From NCBI RefSeq assembly GCF_017948485.1, contig NZ_JAFFSX010000019.1, positions 146,600 to 210,599 on the forward strand: 64,000 bases of DNA, given 5' to 3'. The notes under the pieces were generated by a model. That model searched no databases. It saw only the letters and a list, made by a program, of their open reading frames with translations, and was not told where the DNA came from. Both the position numbers and the translations under genes were made by a program. The stretch comes from Streptomyces sp. GESEQ-35. GTDB taxonomy: Bacteria; Actinomycetota; Actinomycetes; Streptomycetales; Streptomycetaceae. This document shows positions 8,853-17,828 of the stretch, piece by piece; position 1 is the stretch's first letter; each line of letters opens with the position of its first letter.

Positions 8853-10045
8853 CCGGCAACAGCTTCTCCGTCTCCGGGTACGGACCCGAACGCGCGGGCT
8901 GGACCCGGCTGTTCGCCCGTGACTCGCTCGCCCGCCGCCTCGACTGGCCGATACTGCTGTCGGCCATCGGGCTGTCGCTGATCGGCGCGCTCCTCGTCTA
9001 CTCGGCGACCCGCAACCGCACCGAGCTCAACCAGGGCGACCCGTACTACTTTCTCATCCGCCATCTGCTCAACACCGGCATCGGGTTCGCCCTGATGGTC
9101 GGCACGGTCTGGCTGGGCCACCGCACCCTGCGCGGGGCCGTGCCGGTTCTGTACGGCCTCTCGGTGTTCCTGGTGCTGCTGGTGCTCACCCCGCTCGGTG
9201 CGACCATCAACGGCGCCCATGCCTGGATCGTCATCGGTGGCGGCTTCTCGCTCCAGCCCTCCGAGTTCGTGAAGGTCACGATCATCCTGGGCATGGCGAT
9301 GCTGCTGGCGGCCCGGGTGGACGCGGGCGACAAGCGGTACCCGGACCATCGCACTGTCCTTCAGGCGCTGGGCCTGGCCACCGTGCCGATACTGGTCGTC
9401 CTGCTCATGCCCGACCTCGGCTCGGTCATGGTCATGGTGATCATCGTGCTGGGTGTGCTGCTCGCCTCGGGCGCCTCCAACCGCTGGGTCTTCGGGCTGG
9501 TCGGCATCGGCGTCGCGGGCGCGATCGCGGTCTGGCAGCTGGGGGTGCTGGACGAGTACCAGCTCAACCGCTTCGCCGCCTTCGCCAACCCCGAGCTCGA
9601 CCCGGCGGGCGTCGGCTACAACACCAACCAGGCCCGTATCGCGATCGGTTCGGGCGGGCTGACGGGGTCGGGCCTGTTCCACGGCTCGCAGACCACCGGC
9701 CAGTTCGTCCCGGAACAGCAGACCGACTTCGTGTTCACGGTCGCGGGGGAGGAGCTGGGCTTCGTCGGCGGCGGCCTGATCATCGTGCTGCTGGGCGTGG
9801 TGCTGTGGCGGGCCTGCCGGATCGCCCGCGAGACGACCGAGCTGTACGGCACGATCGTCGCCGCCGGGATCATCGCCTGGTTCGCCTTCCAGTCCTTCGA
9901 GAACATCGGGATGACGCTCGGGATCATGCCGGTGGCGGGTCTGCCGCTGCCGTTCGTGTCGTACGGCGGTTCGTCCATGTTCGCGGTGTGGGTGGCGGTG
10001 GGACTGTTGCAGTCGATTCAGGTGCAACGGCCCATGTCGGCGTAA
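8849..10045 (+). CDS. rodA: SEDS peptidoglycan polymerase RodA (Sfr-like)
   Basis: This 398-residue SEDS-family protein has about ten membrane helices and polymerises lipid II glycan strands, paired with the class B PBP encoded just upstream. The SEDS signature region near the end (PVAGLPLPFVSYGGSSM) and the loop GAHAWIVIGGGFSLQPSEF are intact. The ATG at 8849 overlaps the PBP2 stop. The equivalent Streptomyces coelicolor gene is known as sfr. It closes the mre cluster; the next gene has its own leaderless-type promoter. Confidence 0.95.
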   Translation: MTGNSFSVSGYGPERAGWTRLFARDSLARRLDWPILLSAIGLSLIGALLVYSATRNRTELNQGDPYYFLIRHLLNTGIGFALMVGTVWLGHRTLRGAVPVLYGLSVFLVLLVLTPLGATINGAHAWIVIGGGFSLQPSEFVKVTIILGMAMLLAARVDAGDKRYPDHRTVLQALGLATVPILVVLLMPDLGSVMVMVIIVLGVLLASGASNRWVFGLVGIGVAGAIAVWQLGVLDEYQLNRFAAFANPELDPAGVGYNTNQARIAIGSGGLTGSGLFHGSQTTGQFVPEQQTDFVFTVAGEELGFVGGGLIIVLLGVVLWRACRIARETTELYGTIVAAGIIAWFAFQSFENIGMTLGIMPVAGLPLPFVSYGGSSMFAVWVAVGLLQSIQVQRPMSA

Positions 10046-10124
10046 GTCAGGCAACCTCCGGGTTCCCTGCCGTTCATTCGCGATTCACCTCCTGTAGGCA
10101 CTGTCGTCCTGCCCCGGCAGCAAC

Positions 10125-10130
10125 TAGATT
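10125..10130 (+). promoter_or_regulatory. -10 element of a leaderless CYTH-CHAD promoter
   Basis: TAGATT is exactly six bases before the ATG at 10137, with no Shine-Dalgarno between. The geometry is the same as for folC, proA and the two membrane-protein genes at 42.5-43.2 kb. Confidence 0.5.
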
Positions 10131-10136
10131 CGGTGC

Positions 10137-11636
10137 ATGGCGGACACGAAGCGCGAAATCGAGCGCAAGTATGAATCCGACGAAAGCGGTCTGCCCGACC
10201 TGACCGGCGTCGCCGGAGTCGCGGACGTCGTGGACAAGGGTGTCGCCGAACTGGACGCCACCTACTACGACACCGCCGACGAGCGCCTCGCGGCAGCCTC
10301 GATCACGCTGCGCCGCAGGACCGGCGGCTCCGACGCGGGCTGGCACCTGAAGTTCCCGGTCGGGCCCGACGCCCGCGACGAGATCCAGGCCCCCCTCTCC
10401 GACGATCTGCCACCCGCCCTCGCCGGGCTCGTCCGCTCGCGCGTCCGGGACGCCGAGCTGGTACCCGTGGTCCGGCTGCGCTCCGCCCGGGACCTCCGCG
10501 ACCTCGTGAACGCCGACCGCCGCCTCCTCGCCGAGGTCAGCGTCGACGCCGTACGCGCCGAGCGGCTCACCGCAGGCGGCGGCACCGCCCAGTGGACCGA
10601 GATCGAGGTGGAGCTCGCCGACGGCGGCGACCCGGAGTTCCTCGACAAGGTGGAGAAGCGACTGCGCAAGGCGGGCGTACGGCCGTCGAAGTCGGCGTCG
10701 AAGCTCGCGCGGGCCCTCAAGGAAACCGCCCCCACGAAGCCCGGGCCCGGGCCCGTCGAGGACCCCGAGACCGCAGGCGACCACGTGCTCGCGTACGTGC
10801 GCGCCCAGCGCGATGCCATCGTCGAGCTCGACCCGGCCGTACGCCAGGACGCCGAGGACTCCGTACACAGCATGCGCGTCGCCACCCGCCGCATGCGCAG
10901 CACCTTCAAGTCGTACGGCAAGATCCTCGACCGGACGGTCACCGACCCCATCGGCGACGAGCTGAAGTGGCTGGCCGGCGAGCTGGGCGTGGACCGGGAC
11001 CGCGAGGTGCTGAACGAACGCCTGATGGCGGCCCTCGACGAGGTGCCCGACACACTGGTCTCCGGCCCGGTCGCCGATCGGGTGAGCAAGTGGGCGGGCG
11101 ACAGGCCCGGCGGGGCGAGCGGCCGGCTGATCGGAGTCCTCGACTCCCACCGCTACCTGGCCCTGCTCGACTCCCTGGACGCCGTGCTCGCCGACCCGCC
11201 GCTGCGGAAGGCGGCCGGGAAGGACCCCGGCAAGACGCTCCCCAAGGCCGTACGGAAGGACTTCGGCAAGGTCTCCGCGCTCGTCGAGCAGGCGCTGGAG
11301 CTGGAGCCCGGCACCGACCGGGACGTCGCCATCCACGAGGCCCGCAAGAAGACCAAGCGAACCCGCTACGCGGCGGAGGCGGCCACCCCGGCACTCGGCA
11401 AGCCCGCCAAGGACCTCACCAAGACGATGAAATCCCTCCAGAACCTGCTCGGGGAGCACCAGGACAGCGTCATGGCCCGCCAGACCCTGCGCGAGCTGTC
11501 CGCGGTCGCGCACGCGGCGGGCGAGAACGCCTTCACCTACGGGCTGCTGTACGGCCGCGAGGAGCAGCGGGCGGCGACCGTGGAGGCCGAACTGCCCGGC
11601 ACCTGGAAGAAGATCACGGGCGGGCCGATGGTCTGA
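10137..11636 (+). CDS. CYTH and CHAD domain-containing protein
   Basis: This 499-residue cytoplasmic protein has two domains. Residues 1-200 form a CYTH (triphosphate tunnel) domain opening with the ExExK signature EIERK. Residues about 215-490 form a CHAD domain with the His/Arg/Lys helices VHSMRVATRRMRSTFK and IHEARKKTKRTRYAAE. CHAD domains bind polyphosphate and CYTH domains bind or hydrolyse triphosphates, so a role with inorganic polyphosphate is likely but unproven. TAGATT six bases before the ATG suggests a leaderless transcript. Confidence 0.9.
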   Translation: MADTKREIERKYESDESGLPDLTGVAGVADVVDKGVAELDATYYDTADERLAAASITLRRRTGGSDAGWHLKFPVGPDARDEIQAPLSDDLPPALAGLVRSRVRDAELVPVVRLRSARDLRDLVNADRRLLAEVSVDAVRAERLTAGGGTAQWTEIEVELADGGDPEFLDKVEKRLRKAGVRPSKSASKLARALKETAPTKPGPGPVEDPETAGDHVLAYVRAQRDAIVELDPAVRQDAEDSVHSMRVATRRMRSTFKSYGKILDRTVTDPIGDELKWLAGELGVDRDREVLNERLMAALDEVPDTLVSGPVADRVSKWAGDRPGGASGRLIGVLDSHRYLALLDSLDAVLADPPLRKAAGKDPGKTLPKAVRKDFGKVSALVEQALELEPGTDRDVAIHEARKKTKRTRYAAEAATPALGKPAKDLTKTMKSLQNLLGEHQDSVMARQTLRELSAVAHAAGENAFTYGLLYGREEQRAATVEAELPGTWKKITGGPMV

Positions 11637-11716
11637 GCGTACGGGGGCCCTTCTCGGCCGCGTTAGTCTAGATGGTCACCCCTGTCATTCCCGTCCCGCT
11701 CACGAAGGTTCGCGAG

Positions 11717-13690
11717 ATGCCTGCCGAAGTCGCTGCGGCCGCAGAGTCCGTGTTTCCGCAGCTCGAAGCGCTGCTCCCGCATGTGCAGAAGCCGATCCAG
11801 TACGTCGGCGGCGAGCTCAACTCCACGGTCAAGCCGTGGGAGTCGTGCGACGTCCGCTGGTCCCTGATGTACCCGGACGCGTACGAGGTCGGCCTGCCCA
11901 ACCAGGGCGTCATGATCCTCTACGAAGTCCTGAACGAGCAGCAGGGCGTCCTCGCCGAGCGCACCTACAGCGTCTGGCCGGACCTGGAGGCGCTGATGCG
12001 GGAGCACGGCGTCCCGCAGTTCACGGTGGACAGCCACCGCCCGGTGCGCGCCTTCGACGTGTTCGGCCTGTCCTTCTCCACCGAGCTCGGCTACACGAAC
12101 ATGCTGACCGCCCTCGACCTGGCGGGCATCCCACTGGAGTCGCGCGACCGCGGGCTCGACGACCCGATCGTGCTGGCCGGCGGGCATGCCGCCTTCAACC
12201 CCGAGCCGATCGCCGACTTCATCGACGCGGCGATCATCGGCGACGGCGAGCAGGCCGTGCTCGACATGACGCGGATCATCCGCGAGTGGAAGGCGGAGGG
12301 GCGTCCGGGCGGCCGCGAGGAGGTCCTGTTCCGCCTGGCGAAGACGGGATCCGTGTACATCCCGGCGTTCTACGACGTCGAGTACCTCCCGGACCACCGC
12401 ATCGCCCGCGTGGTCCCCAACAAGTCGGGTGTCCCGTGGCGCGTGTCGAAGCACACGGTCATGGACCTCGACGAGTGGCCGTACCCCAAGCAGCCCCTCG
12501 TCCCGCTGGCGGAGACGGTCCACGAGCGGATGTCCGTCGAGATCTTCCGCGGCTGCACCCGCGGCTGTCGCTTCTGCCAGGCGGGCATGATCACCCGCCC
12601 GGTCCGTGAACGCTCCATCACGGGCATCGGCGAGATGGTCGACAAGGGCCTGAAGGCGACGGGCTTCGAGGAGGTGGGCCTGCTGTCGTTGTCGTCGGCC
12701 GACCACTCGGAGATCGGCGACATCGCGAAGGGCCTGGCGGACCGGTATGAGGAGGACAAGATCGGCCTGTCCCTCCCCTCCACCCGCGTGGACGCCTTCA
12801 ACGTGGACCTGGCGAACGAGCTGACCCGCAACGGCCGCCGCTCGGGACTGACCTTCGCCCCCGAGGGCGGCTCCGAGCGCATGCGCAAGGTCATCAACAA
12901 GATGGTGTCCGAGGAGGACCTCATCCGGACGGTGGCGACGGCCTACGGCAACGGCTGGCGCCAGGTGAAGCTGTACTTCATGTGCGGCCTGCCGACGGAG
13001 ACCGACGACGACGTCCTCCAGATCGCCGACATGGCGATGAGCGTCATCCAGAAGGGCCGCGAGGTCTCGGGCCAGAACGACATCCGCTGCACGGTGTCGA
13101 TCGGCGGTTTCGTCCCCAAGCCGCACACCCCCTTCCAGTGGGCCCCGCAGCTCTCGGCGGAAGAAACCGACACCCGCCTGGAAAAACTCCGCGACAAGAT
13201 CCGCGGCGACAAGAAGTACGGCCGCTCGATCGGCTTCCGCTACCACGACGGCAAGCCCGGCATCGTGGAAGGCCTGCTGTCGAGGGGCGACCGCCGCATC
13301 GGCGCCGTCATCCGCGCGGTCTACGAGGACGGCGGCCGCTTCGACGGCTGGCGCGAGCACTTCTCCTACGACCGCTGGATGAGCTGCGCCGACAAGGCAC
13401 TGGCCCCCTTCGGCATCGACGTCGACTGGTACACCACGCGCGAGCGCACCTACGAGGAGGTCCTCCCCTGGGACCACCTCGACTCCGGCCTGGACAAGGA
13501 CTGGCTCTGGGAGGACTGGCAGGACGCCCTCGACGAGACGGAGGTCGAGGACTGCCGGTGGACGCCTTGTTTTGATTGTGGGGTGTGTCCTCAGATGGAT
13601 ACTTCCATTCAAATCGGACCAACCGGCAAGAAGTTGCTGCCCCTGACGGTCAAGAACGCTGCGCCGGCGGCGAGTGGTCACACGCATTGA
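11717..13690 (+). CDS. B12-binding radical SAM protein, TIGR03960 family
   Basis: This 657-residue protein has an N-terminal B12-binding-like domain and a radical SAM core with the cluster motif CTRGCRFC (Cys280, 284, 287). The substrate is unknown. The family normally pairs with a DUF2344 (TIGR03936) gene; here that partner is 6.5 kb away at 20232. The ATG at 11717 is chosen because GAAGG (11704-11708) is well placed; TAGTCT at 11664-11669 would start transcription downstream of the alternative ATG at 11672. The stop codon overlaps the convergent M20 gene by 13 bases. Confidence 0.9.
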   Translation: MPAEVAAAAESVFPQLEALLPHVQKPIQYVGGELNSTVKPWESCDVRWSLMYPDAYEVGLPNQGVMILYEVLNEQQGVLAERTYSVWPDLEALMREHGVPQFTVDSHRPVRAFDVFGLSFSTELGYTNMLTALDLAGIPLESRDRGLDDPIVLAGGHAAFNPEPIADFIDAAIIGDGEQAVLDMTRIIREWKAEGRPGGREEVLFRLAKTGSVYIPAFYDVEYLPDHRIARVVPNKSGVPWRVSKHTVMDLDEWPYPKQPLVPLAETVHERMSVEIFRGCTRGCRFCQAGMITRPVRERSITGIGEMVDKGLKATGFEEVGLLSLSSADHSEIGDIAKGLADRYEEDKIGLSLPSTRVDAFNVDLANELTRNGRRSGLTFAPEGGSERMRKVINKMVSEEDLIRTVATAYGNGWRQVKLYFMCGLPTETDDDVLQIADMAMSVIQKGREVSGQNDIRCTVSIGGFVPKPHTPFQWAPQLSAEETDTRLEKLRDKIRGDKKYGRSIGFRYHDGKPGIVEGLLSRGDRRIGAVIRAVYEDGGRFDGWREHFSYDRWMSCADKALAPFGIDVDWYTTRERTYEEVLPWDHLDSGLDKDWLWEDWQDALDETEVEDCRWTPCFDCGVCPQMDTSIQIGPTGKKLLPLTVKNAAPAASGHTH

Positions 13691-15081
13691 TGTGGGAGGG
13701 CATCGTGTGGGGTGCCCAGGTCCCAGAAGAGGCCCGCCATGATGGCGAGGGATTCGCGGGCCACGGTGGCGAGCAGGTGTTCGTCGGGGGCGTGTTGGGC
13801 GCAGGACGGGTGGGAGTGGGGGATCCAGATCGTGGGGAGGGCGAGGATTTCGGCGAAGGCGTCGTTGGGGAGGGTGCCGCCGAGGTTGGGGAGGATGACA
13901 GGGGGTTTGCCGGTGGTGCGGTGGAGGGAGGTCGTCGCCCAGTGGACCCAGGGGGAGTCGGGGCTCAGACGGGTGGCCGGGACCGCTTGGAGGAGGTCGA
14001 CCTCGACCATCGGCAGGGCGTGGGCGTCCAGGTGGGCCCGGATCGTCTGTTCCAGGTTGCGCCAGTCTGTGCCTACGACGAAGCGGAGCTGGACGTCCGC
14101 GTGGGCTGTTCCAGGTATCGCGCCGACCGGGCGGGCGGGATTTCCCGCGGACAGGGCGAGGACTTCCAGGGTGTTCCACGCGAAGACGCGTTCGGCGGGG
14201 GTGAGGTCGGGTTCGCCCCAGTCCGTGTCGACCTGAGGGTCGGCCTCGCCACCGCCGATCGTGAGGTCTGCGAGGGCCGCCCTGACCGGGGCGGGGATCG
14301 CGGGCGGTCGTAGGCCTTCGACGAGGATGCGGCCCCGGGCGTCGACCATGGTCGCCAGGGCGGCGGTGAGTACGGTGGCCGGGTTGCGCAGGGCGCCGCC
14401 CCAGTTGCCCGAGTGGTGCGCGCCGGCTCGCAGGGGGACGCGGAGGCGGAAGTTGGCGGCGCCGCGTGAGCCGAGGAAGAGGGTCGGGCGGTCGGCGGCG
14501 AGGCGGGGGCCGTCGGAGGCGATCAGTACGTCGGCGGCGAGGTCGTCCTTGCGGCGGCGGCACAGCTCGTGCAGGCCGGGCGAGCCGGACTCCTCGCCCG
14601 TCTCGACGAGGAGTTTGAGATTGAAGCCGAGGGTGCCGCCTCGGGTGGTCAGGACCTGTTGGAGCGCGGCGATGTTGATCGTGTGCTGGCCCTTGTTGTC
14701 TGCCGTGCCGCGGCCGTAGAGGCGGTCGCCCTCGACGGTCAGGTGCCAGGGTGACAGGTCCGTGCGCCAGCGGTCGTCCTGGCCGGGTACGACGTCCGCG
14801 TGGCCGTAGACGAGGACGGTCGGGAGGGTGTCGGACTCGTGGCGGTGGGCGAGCAGGAAGGGGCCCGCCTCCGGGACGGGGTTGTCGATGATGCTGACGG
14901 TCGCTCCCAGGCGGCGTGCCGCCGGGGCGAGTTCTTCCTCCAGGTACTTGCGGAGTCCGGCCGTGTCGGCTGGTGGCTGGCTCTCGGTCGGGAAGGCGAC
15001 CCGGCGTCGCAGGTCGGTGAGGAAGGCGCCTGAGTCGAAGTAGGCGGTCGCCCGGTCAATCGCGGTGTCGCGTGTCGTCAT
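13678..15081 (-). CDS. M20 family metallopeptidase (dipeptidase-like)
   Basis: This 467-residue zinc peptidase of the M20 family has metal-ligand motifs in order: GHADVVPG, GRGTADNKGQ, ETGEESGSP, SDGPRL and the C-terminal PHSHPSCAQHAPDE. It resembles di- or tripeptidases of the CNDP type. No signal peptide is seen, so it should be cytoplasmic. Its ATG overlaps the stop of the Lrp-type regulator by four bases, so the two form an operon. A much longer open frame extends upstream, but it only runs antisense through the regulator. The substrate cannot be read from sequence. Confidence 0.87.
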   Translation of the reverse strand: MTTRDTAIDRATAYFDSGAFLTDLRRRVAFPTESQPPADTAGLRKYLEEELAPAARRLGATVSIIDNPVPEAGPFLLAHRHESDTLPTVLVYGHADVVPGQDDRWRTDLSPWHLTVEGDRLYGRGTADNKGQHTINIAALQQVLTTRGGTLGFNLKLLVETGEESGSPGLHELCRRRKDDLAADVLIASDGPRLAADRPTLFLGSRGAANFRLRVPLRAGAHHSGNWGGALRNPATVLTAALATMVDARGRILVEGLRPPAIPAPVRAALADLTIGGGEADPQVDTDWGEPDLTPAERVFAWNTLEVLALSAGNPARPVGAIPGTAHADVQLRFVVGTDWRNLEQTIRAHLDAHALPMVEVDLLQAVPATRLSPDSPWVHWATTSLHRTTGKPPVILPNLGGTLPNDAFAEILALPTIWIPHSHPSCAQHAPDEHLLATVARESLAIMAGLFWDLGTPHDALPHQCV

Positions 15082-16103
15082 GCCTCTTCTGTCCTGTTCT
15101 CCGGCTTGTCGTGGGTGGCAAGGCGGCCGTCCTCGCGGTCGAGCCAGTGCCGTCGCAGGGCGTCCAGTACGACGGAGACGTCGAAGGACGTCACCCCTGG
15201 CAGGTCGGCCAGGTCGCGGGTGAGGAATTCGGCGAAGCTGTCCTCGTCGGTGAAGACGCCGTGGTGGACCACGCAGGAGATGCCCGCGGTGGTGGTCACG
15301 TAGCGCGCCGAGGGGTGCTGGGCGAGGGTGCGGGCCACCTCGCGCATCGCGCTGGGGGACACCGTCAGGGTGATCGCGACCTCCAGGGCGTAGCCGAGCA
15401 GGCCCGGTTCGATCTCCACCCGGGGGCGGACCAGGCCCCGTTGGAGGAGTGACTGGGTGGTGCGGTAGGCGGTGGACTGGCCGATGCCCAGTTCCCGGGA
15501 GACCTGGGCGGTTGTCATCCGGCCGTCCGCGGCGAGCAGTCGGAGCGTGCGCTGTTCGTCGTCGGTGATTCCGCTGTGGTGGGGCGGGGTGCCCATGGGT
15601 TCGTCCTGGGACGCGTGCCGGCTGAGGTGGCGTACTTGGTCCGGGGCCAGCCGGGGCAGGCGCCAGGAGTCGGATTTGGTGGCGGCCGAGAGGATGAGTT
15701 CGGAGCGGGCGGAGCGCACGCCAGGTATGGCGGGGATGCTCCGGGTCAGGAGTTCGGTGGTGCGGTCGCGGCGGGCGGGCTGGACGGAGCAGTAGACGTC
15801 CCACTGTCCCGCGGTGACCCAGACATGGCTTGTCTCGGGCAGGTCGGCGAGGCGGCGGGCCACCTCCGGCGCACGGCAGGGTTCCGCGGTCACCCACACA
15901 TGCCACGGGTTGCCCTCGCCGGACACCGACCAGTCGAGCTGGCCGATCACCCGCAGCAGCCGGTCGGATTCCAGCCGGGCCAGCCGGCGTCCCGCGGTGC
16001 TCGCCGAGACGCCGAGCACGTCCGCCAACAGGCTCAGCGGTGCCCGAGGGGCGTGCTGGAGCGCGGCGACGAGGTCGAGGTCGTCTTCGTCCAGAGCTGT
16101 CAT
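15078..16103 (-). CDS. Lrp/AsnC transcriptional regulator with two Lrp modules
   Basis: This 341-residue protein is about twice the usual Lrp/AsnC length and holds two HTH-plus-ligand-domain halves. The HTH motifs are LSLLADVLGVSASTAGRRL (near residues 20-40) and MTTAQVSRELGIGQSTAYR (near 195-215). Such tandem regulators sense amino acids or peptides. ATG 16103 has AGGTGG nine bases upstream; ATG 16112 is a less likely start. It is cotranscribed with the M20 peptidase and divergent from the AbgT transporter, so it probably controls both through the 113-base intergenic region. Confidence 0.85.
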   Translation of the reverse strand: MTALDEDDLDLVAALQHAPRAPLSLLADVLGVSASTAGRRLARLESDRLLRVIGQLDWSVSGEGNPWHVWVTAEPCRAPEVARRLADLPETSHVWVTAGQWDVYCSVQPARRDRTTELLTRSIPAIPGVRSARSELILSAATKSDSWRLPRLAPDQVRHLSRHASQDEPMGTPPHHSGITDDEQRTLRLLAADGRMTTAQVSRELGIGQSTAYRTTQSLLQRGLVRPRVEIEPGLLGYALEVAITLTVSPSAMREVARTLAQHPSARYVTTTAGISCVVHHGVFTDEDSFAEFLTRDLADLPGVTSFDVSVVLDALRRHWLDREDGRLATHDKPENRTEEA

Positions 16104-16144
16104 GTCACCCATCCACCTACAGACTGAATCCGTCAGCCAGCCAC

Positions 16145-16154
16145 TTCACGTGAA
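16145..16154. promoter_or_regulatory. Palindromic operator candidate between lrp-type gene and abgT
   Basis: TTCACGTGAA is a perfect 10-base palindrome in the divergent intergenic region, 41 bases from the regulator start and 62 bases from the transporter start. It is a natural candidate site for the adjacent Lrp-type protein. Confidence 0.4.
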
Positions 16155-16216
16155 TGATACGGGCGCAACAAGCTTTTTACTTGCATGATCTCGCCGTTTG
16201 GGCCGTCAATGAGGAG

Positions 16217-17761
16217 ATGACCGCCACGACTGACCGCCCCGCGAAGCCGCTCACCGGACTGCTCGCTCTGCTCGTGCGCATCGAGCGGATCGGCAACAAA
16301 CTGCCGCATCCCTTCTGGCTGTTCGGCGTGCTCAGCGTCGTACTCGCCCTCGCCAGCTGGGCGTTGTCCGCCGCCGGAGCCTCCGTGCTCAACCCGGCCA
16401 CCGACGAGACCGTGACCGTTCGCAGCCTCGTCTCGGGCGAGGGGCTGCGGATGATGATCGACGACGCGGTCACCAACTACGCCACGTTCCCGCCGCTCGG
16501 CACGATCCTCGTGGTCATGCTGGGCGTGGCGGTCGCCGACCGGTCCGGGCTGCTCCCCGCGATGCTGCGGGCCGCCGTCGCCCGGGTCCCGGCCCGCTGG
16601 CTGACGTTCACTCTCGCCTTCAGCGCGATGGTCGCGCATGTCGCCTCCGACGCCGCGTACGTCGTGCTGGTCCCGCTCGGCGCGATGGCGTTCCGGGCCG
16701 TCGGGCGCAGCCCCATGCTGGGTGCGGTGGTGGCGTTCGTGTCGGTGTCCGCCGGGTACGACGCGAGTCCGCTGGTCACCCCGGTGGACGCGATGCTCTC
16801 CGGGCTCACCACGGCCGCCGCGCAGACCGTCGACCCGGGGTATGTGGTCAACCCGCTGTCCAACTACTTCTTCTCCCTCGGCTCCTCACTGGTGCTGGCC
16901 GTCGTGATCACCGTCGTCACCGAGAAGGTCATCGCCCGGCGGGTGGCGGCGATGCCGGAGGAGGACGCGAGCGAGGACAGCGGTGGGGCGGCGGAGCTGA
17001 CCCTGAGTGACGAGGAACGGCGCGGACTGCGCCGGGCGCTGTGGGCGCTCCTCGGCTTTGCCGCGCTGATCGTGGCGGCGATGATCCCCTCCTCCTCGCC
17101 GCTCAGGGGCGAGGGCGGCAGCATCGTGCAGTCGCCCGTGCTCACCGGCATCGCGGTCATCCTGGCGGTGGGGTTCCTGATCGTCGGCGCCGTGTACGGG
17201 CACGCCGTCGGCACCGTGCGCACGGGCCGGGACATCCCCGACCACATGGCGAAGGGGCTGCGCGAGATGGCGCCGATCCTGGTGCTGTTCTTCGCCATCT
17301 CCCAGTTCCTGGCCTACTTCAAGTGGACCGGCGTCGGCGAGGTCATGGCGATCCGGGGCGCGGACCTGCTCAAGTCGGCGGGGATCACGGGGCCACTCGC
17401 GTTCCTCGGGGTCCTGCTGGTGTGCACCTGCATCAACCTGCTGGTCACCAGCGGCTCCGCCCAATGGGCCCTGGTCGGGCCGGTGTTCGTGCCGATGTTC
17501 ATGCTCCTCGACATCCCGCCGGAGGTGACTCAGGCGGTCTACCGCATCGCCGACTCCTGCACCAATGCGGCCACCCCCATGAGCGCCTACTTCGTGATGA
17601 CGCTGGGCGTCATCCAGCGTTACCGCCGCTCGGCGGGTATCGGCACGCTGCTGTCCCTGACCCTGCCGCTGTGCCTGGTCATGCTGGTGTCCTGGACGCT
17701 GCTGTTCTACGTCTGGTGGGCGCTGGGTATCCCGCTCGGGCCCGGAGTTCCCGTCCGCTGA
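16217..17761 (+). CDS. abgT: AbgT family transporter
   Basis: This 514-residue integral membrane protein has the AbgT-family architecture: many hydrophobic helices and the conserved loops NKLPHPFWLF near residue 25 and STDPLVTP-like SAGYDASPLVTPVDAM. Family members import p-aminobenzoyl-glutamate (AbgT) or export antimetabolites such as sulfonamides (MtrF, YdaH). A carboxypeptidase G2-like gene follows at 67 bases, favouring a glutamate-conjugate substrate. The ATG at 16217 abuts GAGGAG, so the ribosome site is unusually close; an in-frame TTG at 16181 is an alternative start. Confidence 0.85.
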   Translation: MTATTDRPAKPLTGLLALLVRIERIGNKLPHPFWLFGVLSVVLALASWALSAAGASVLNPATDETVTVRSLVSGEGLRMMIDDAVTNYATFPPLGTILVVMLGVAVADRSGLLPAMLRAAVARVPARWLTFTLAFSAMVAHVASDAAYVVLVPLGAMAFRAVGRSPMLGAVVAFVSVSAGYDASPLVTPVDAMLSGLTTAAAQTVDPGYVVNPLSNYFFSLGSSLVLAVVITVVTEKVIARRVAAMPEEDASEDSGGAAELTLSDEERRGLRRALWALLGFAALIVAAMIPSSSPLRGEGGSIVQSPVLTGIAVILAVGFLIVGAVYGHAVGTVRTGRDIPDHMAKGLREMAPILVLFFAISQFLAYFKWTGVGEVMAIRGADLLKSAGITGPLAFLGVLLVCTCINLLVTSGSAQWALVGPVFVPMFMLLDIPPEVTQAVYRIADSCTNAATPMSAYFVMTLGVIQRYRRSAGIGTLLSLTLPLCLVMLVSWTLLFYVWWALGIPLGPGVPVR

Positions 17762-17766
17762 CCGCC

Positions 17767-17808
17767 GTGACGAATCCCGTGTGACGAATGCCGTGTGACG
17801 AATCCCGT
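17767..17808 (+). repeat. Three tandem 14-base repeats between abgT and the peptidase gene
   Basis: Units GTGACGAATCCCGT, GTGACGAATGCCGT, GTGACGAATCCCGT lie back to back (17767-17780, 17781-17794, 17795-17808), immediately before the ribosome binding site of the next gene. Confidence 0.9.
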
Positions 17809-17828
17809 ACGTACGAGGAGAGCCGACC

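Noticed and set aside
11663..14563. A 966-codon open frame on the minus strand
   Set aside because: It runs antisense to the complete radical SAM gene and out of frame with the M20 gene, so it is a shadow.
17767..17808. Tandem repeats (also 40476-40551 and 60118-60180) as a CRISPR array
   Set aside because: Units are 9-16 bases and directly adjacent with no spacers, and there are no cas genes.
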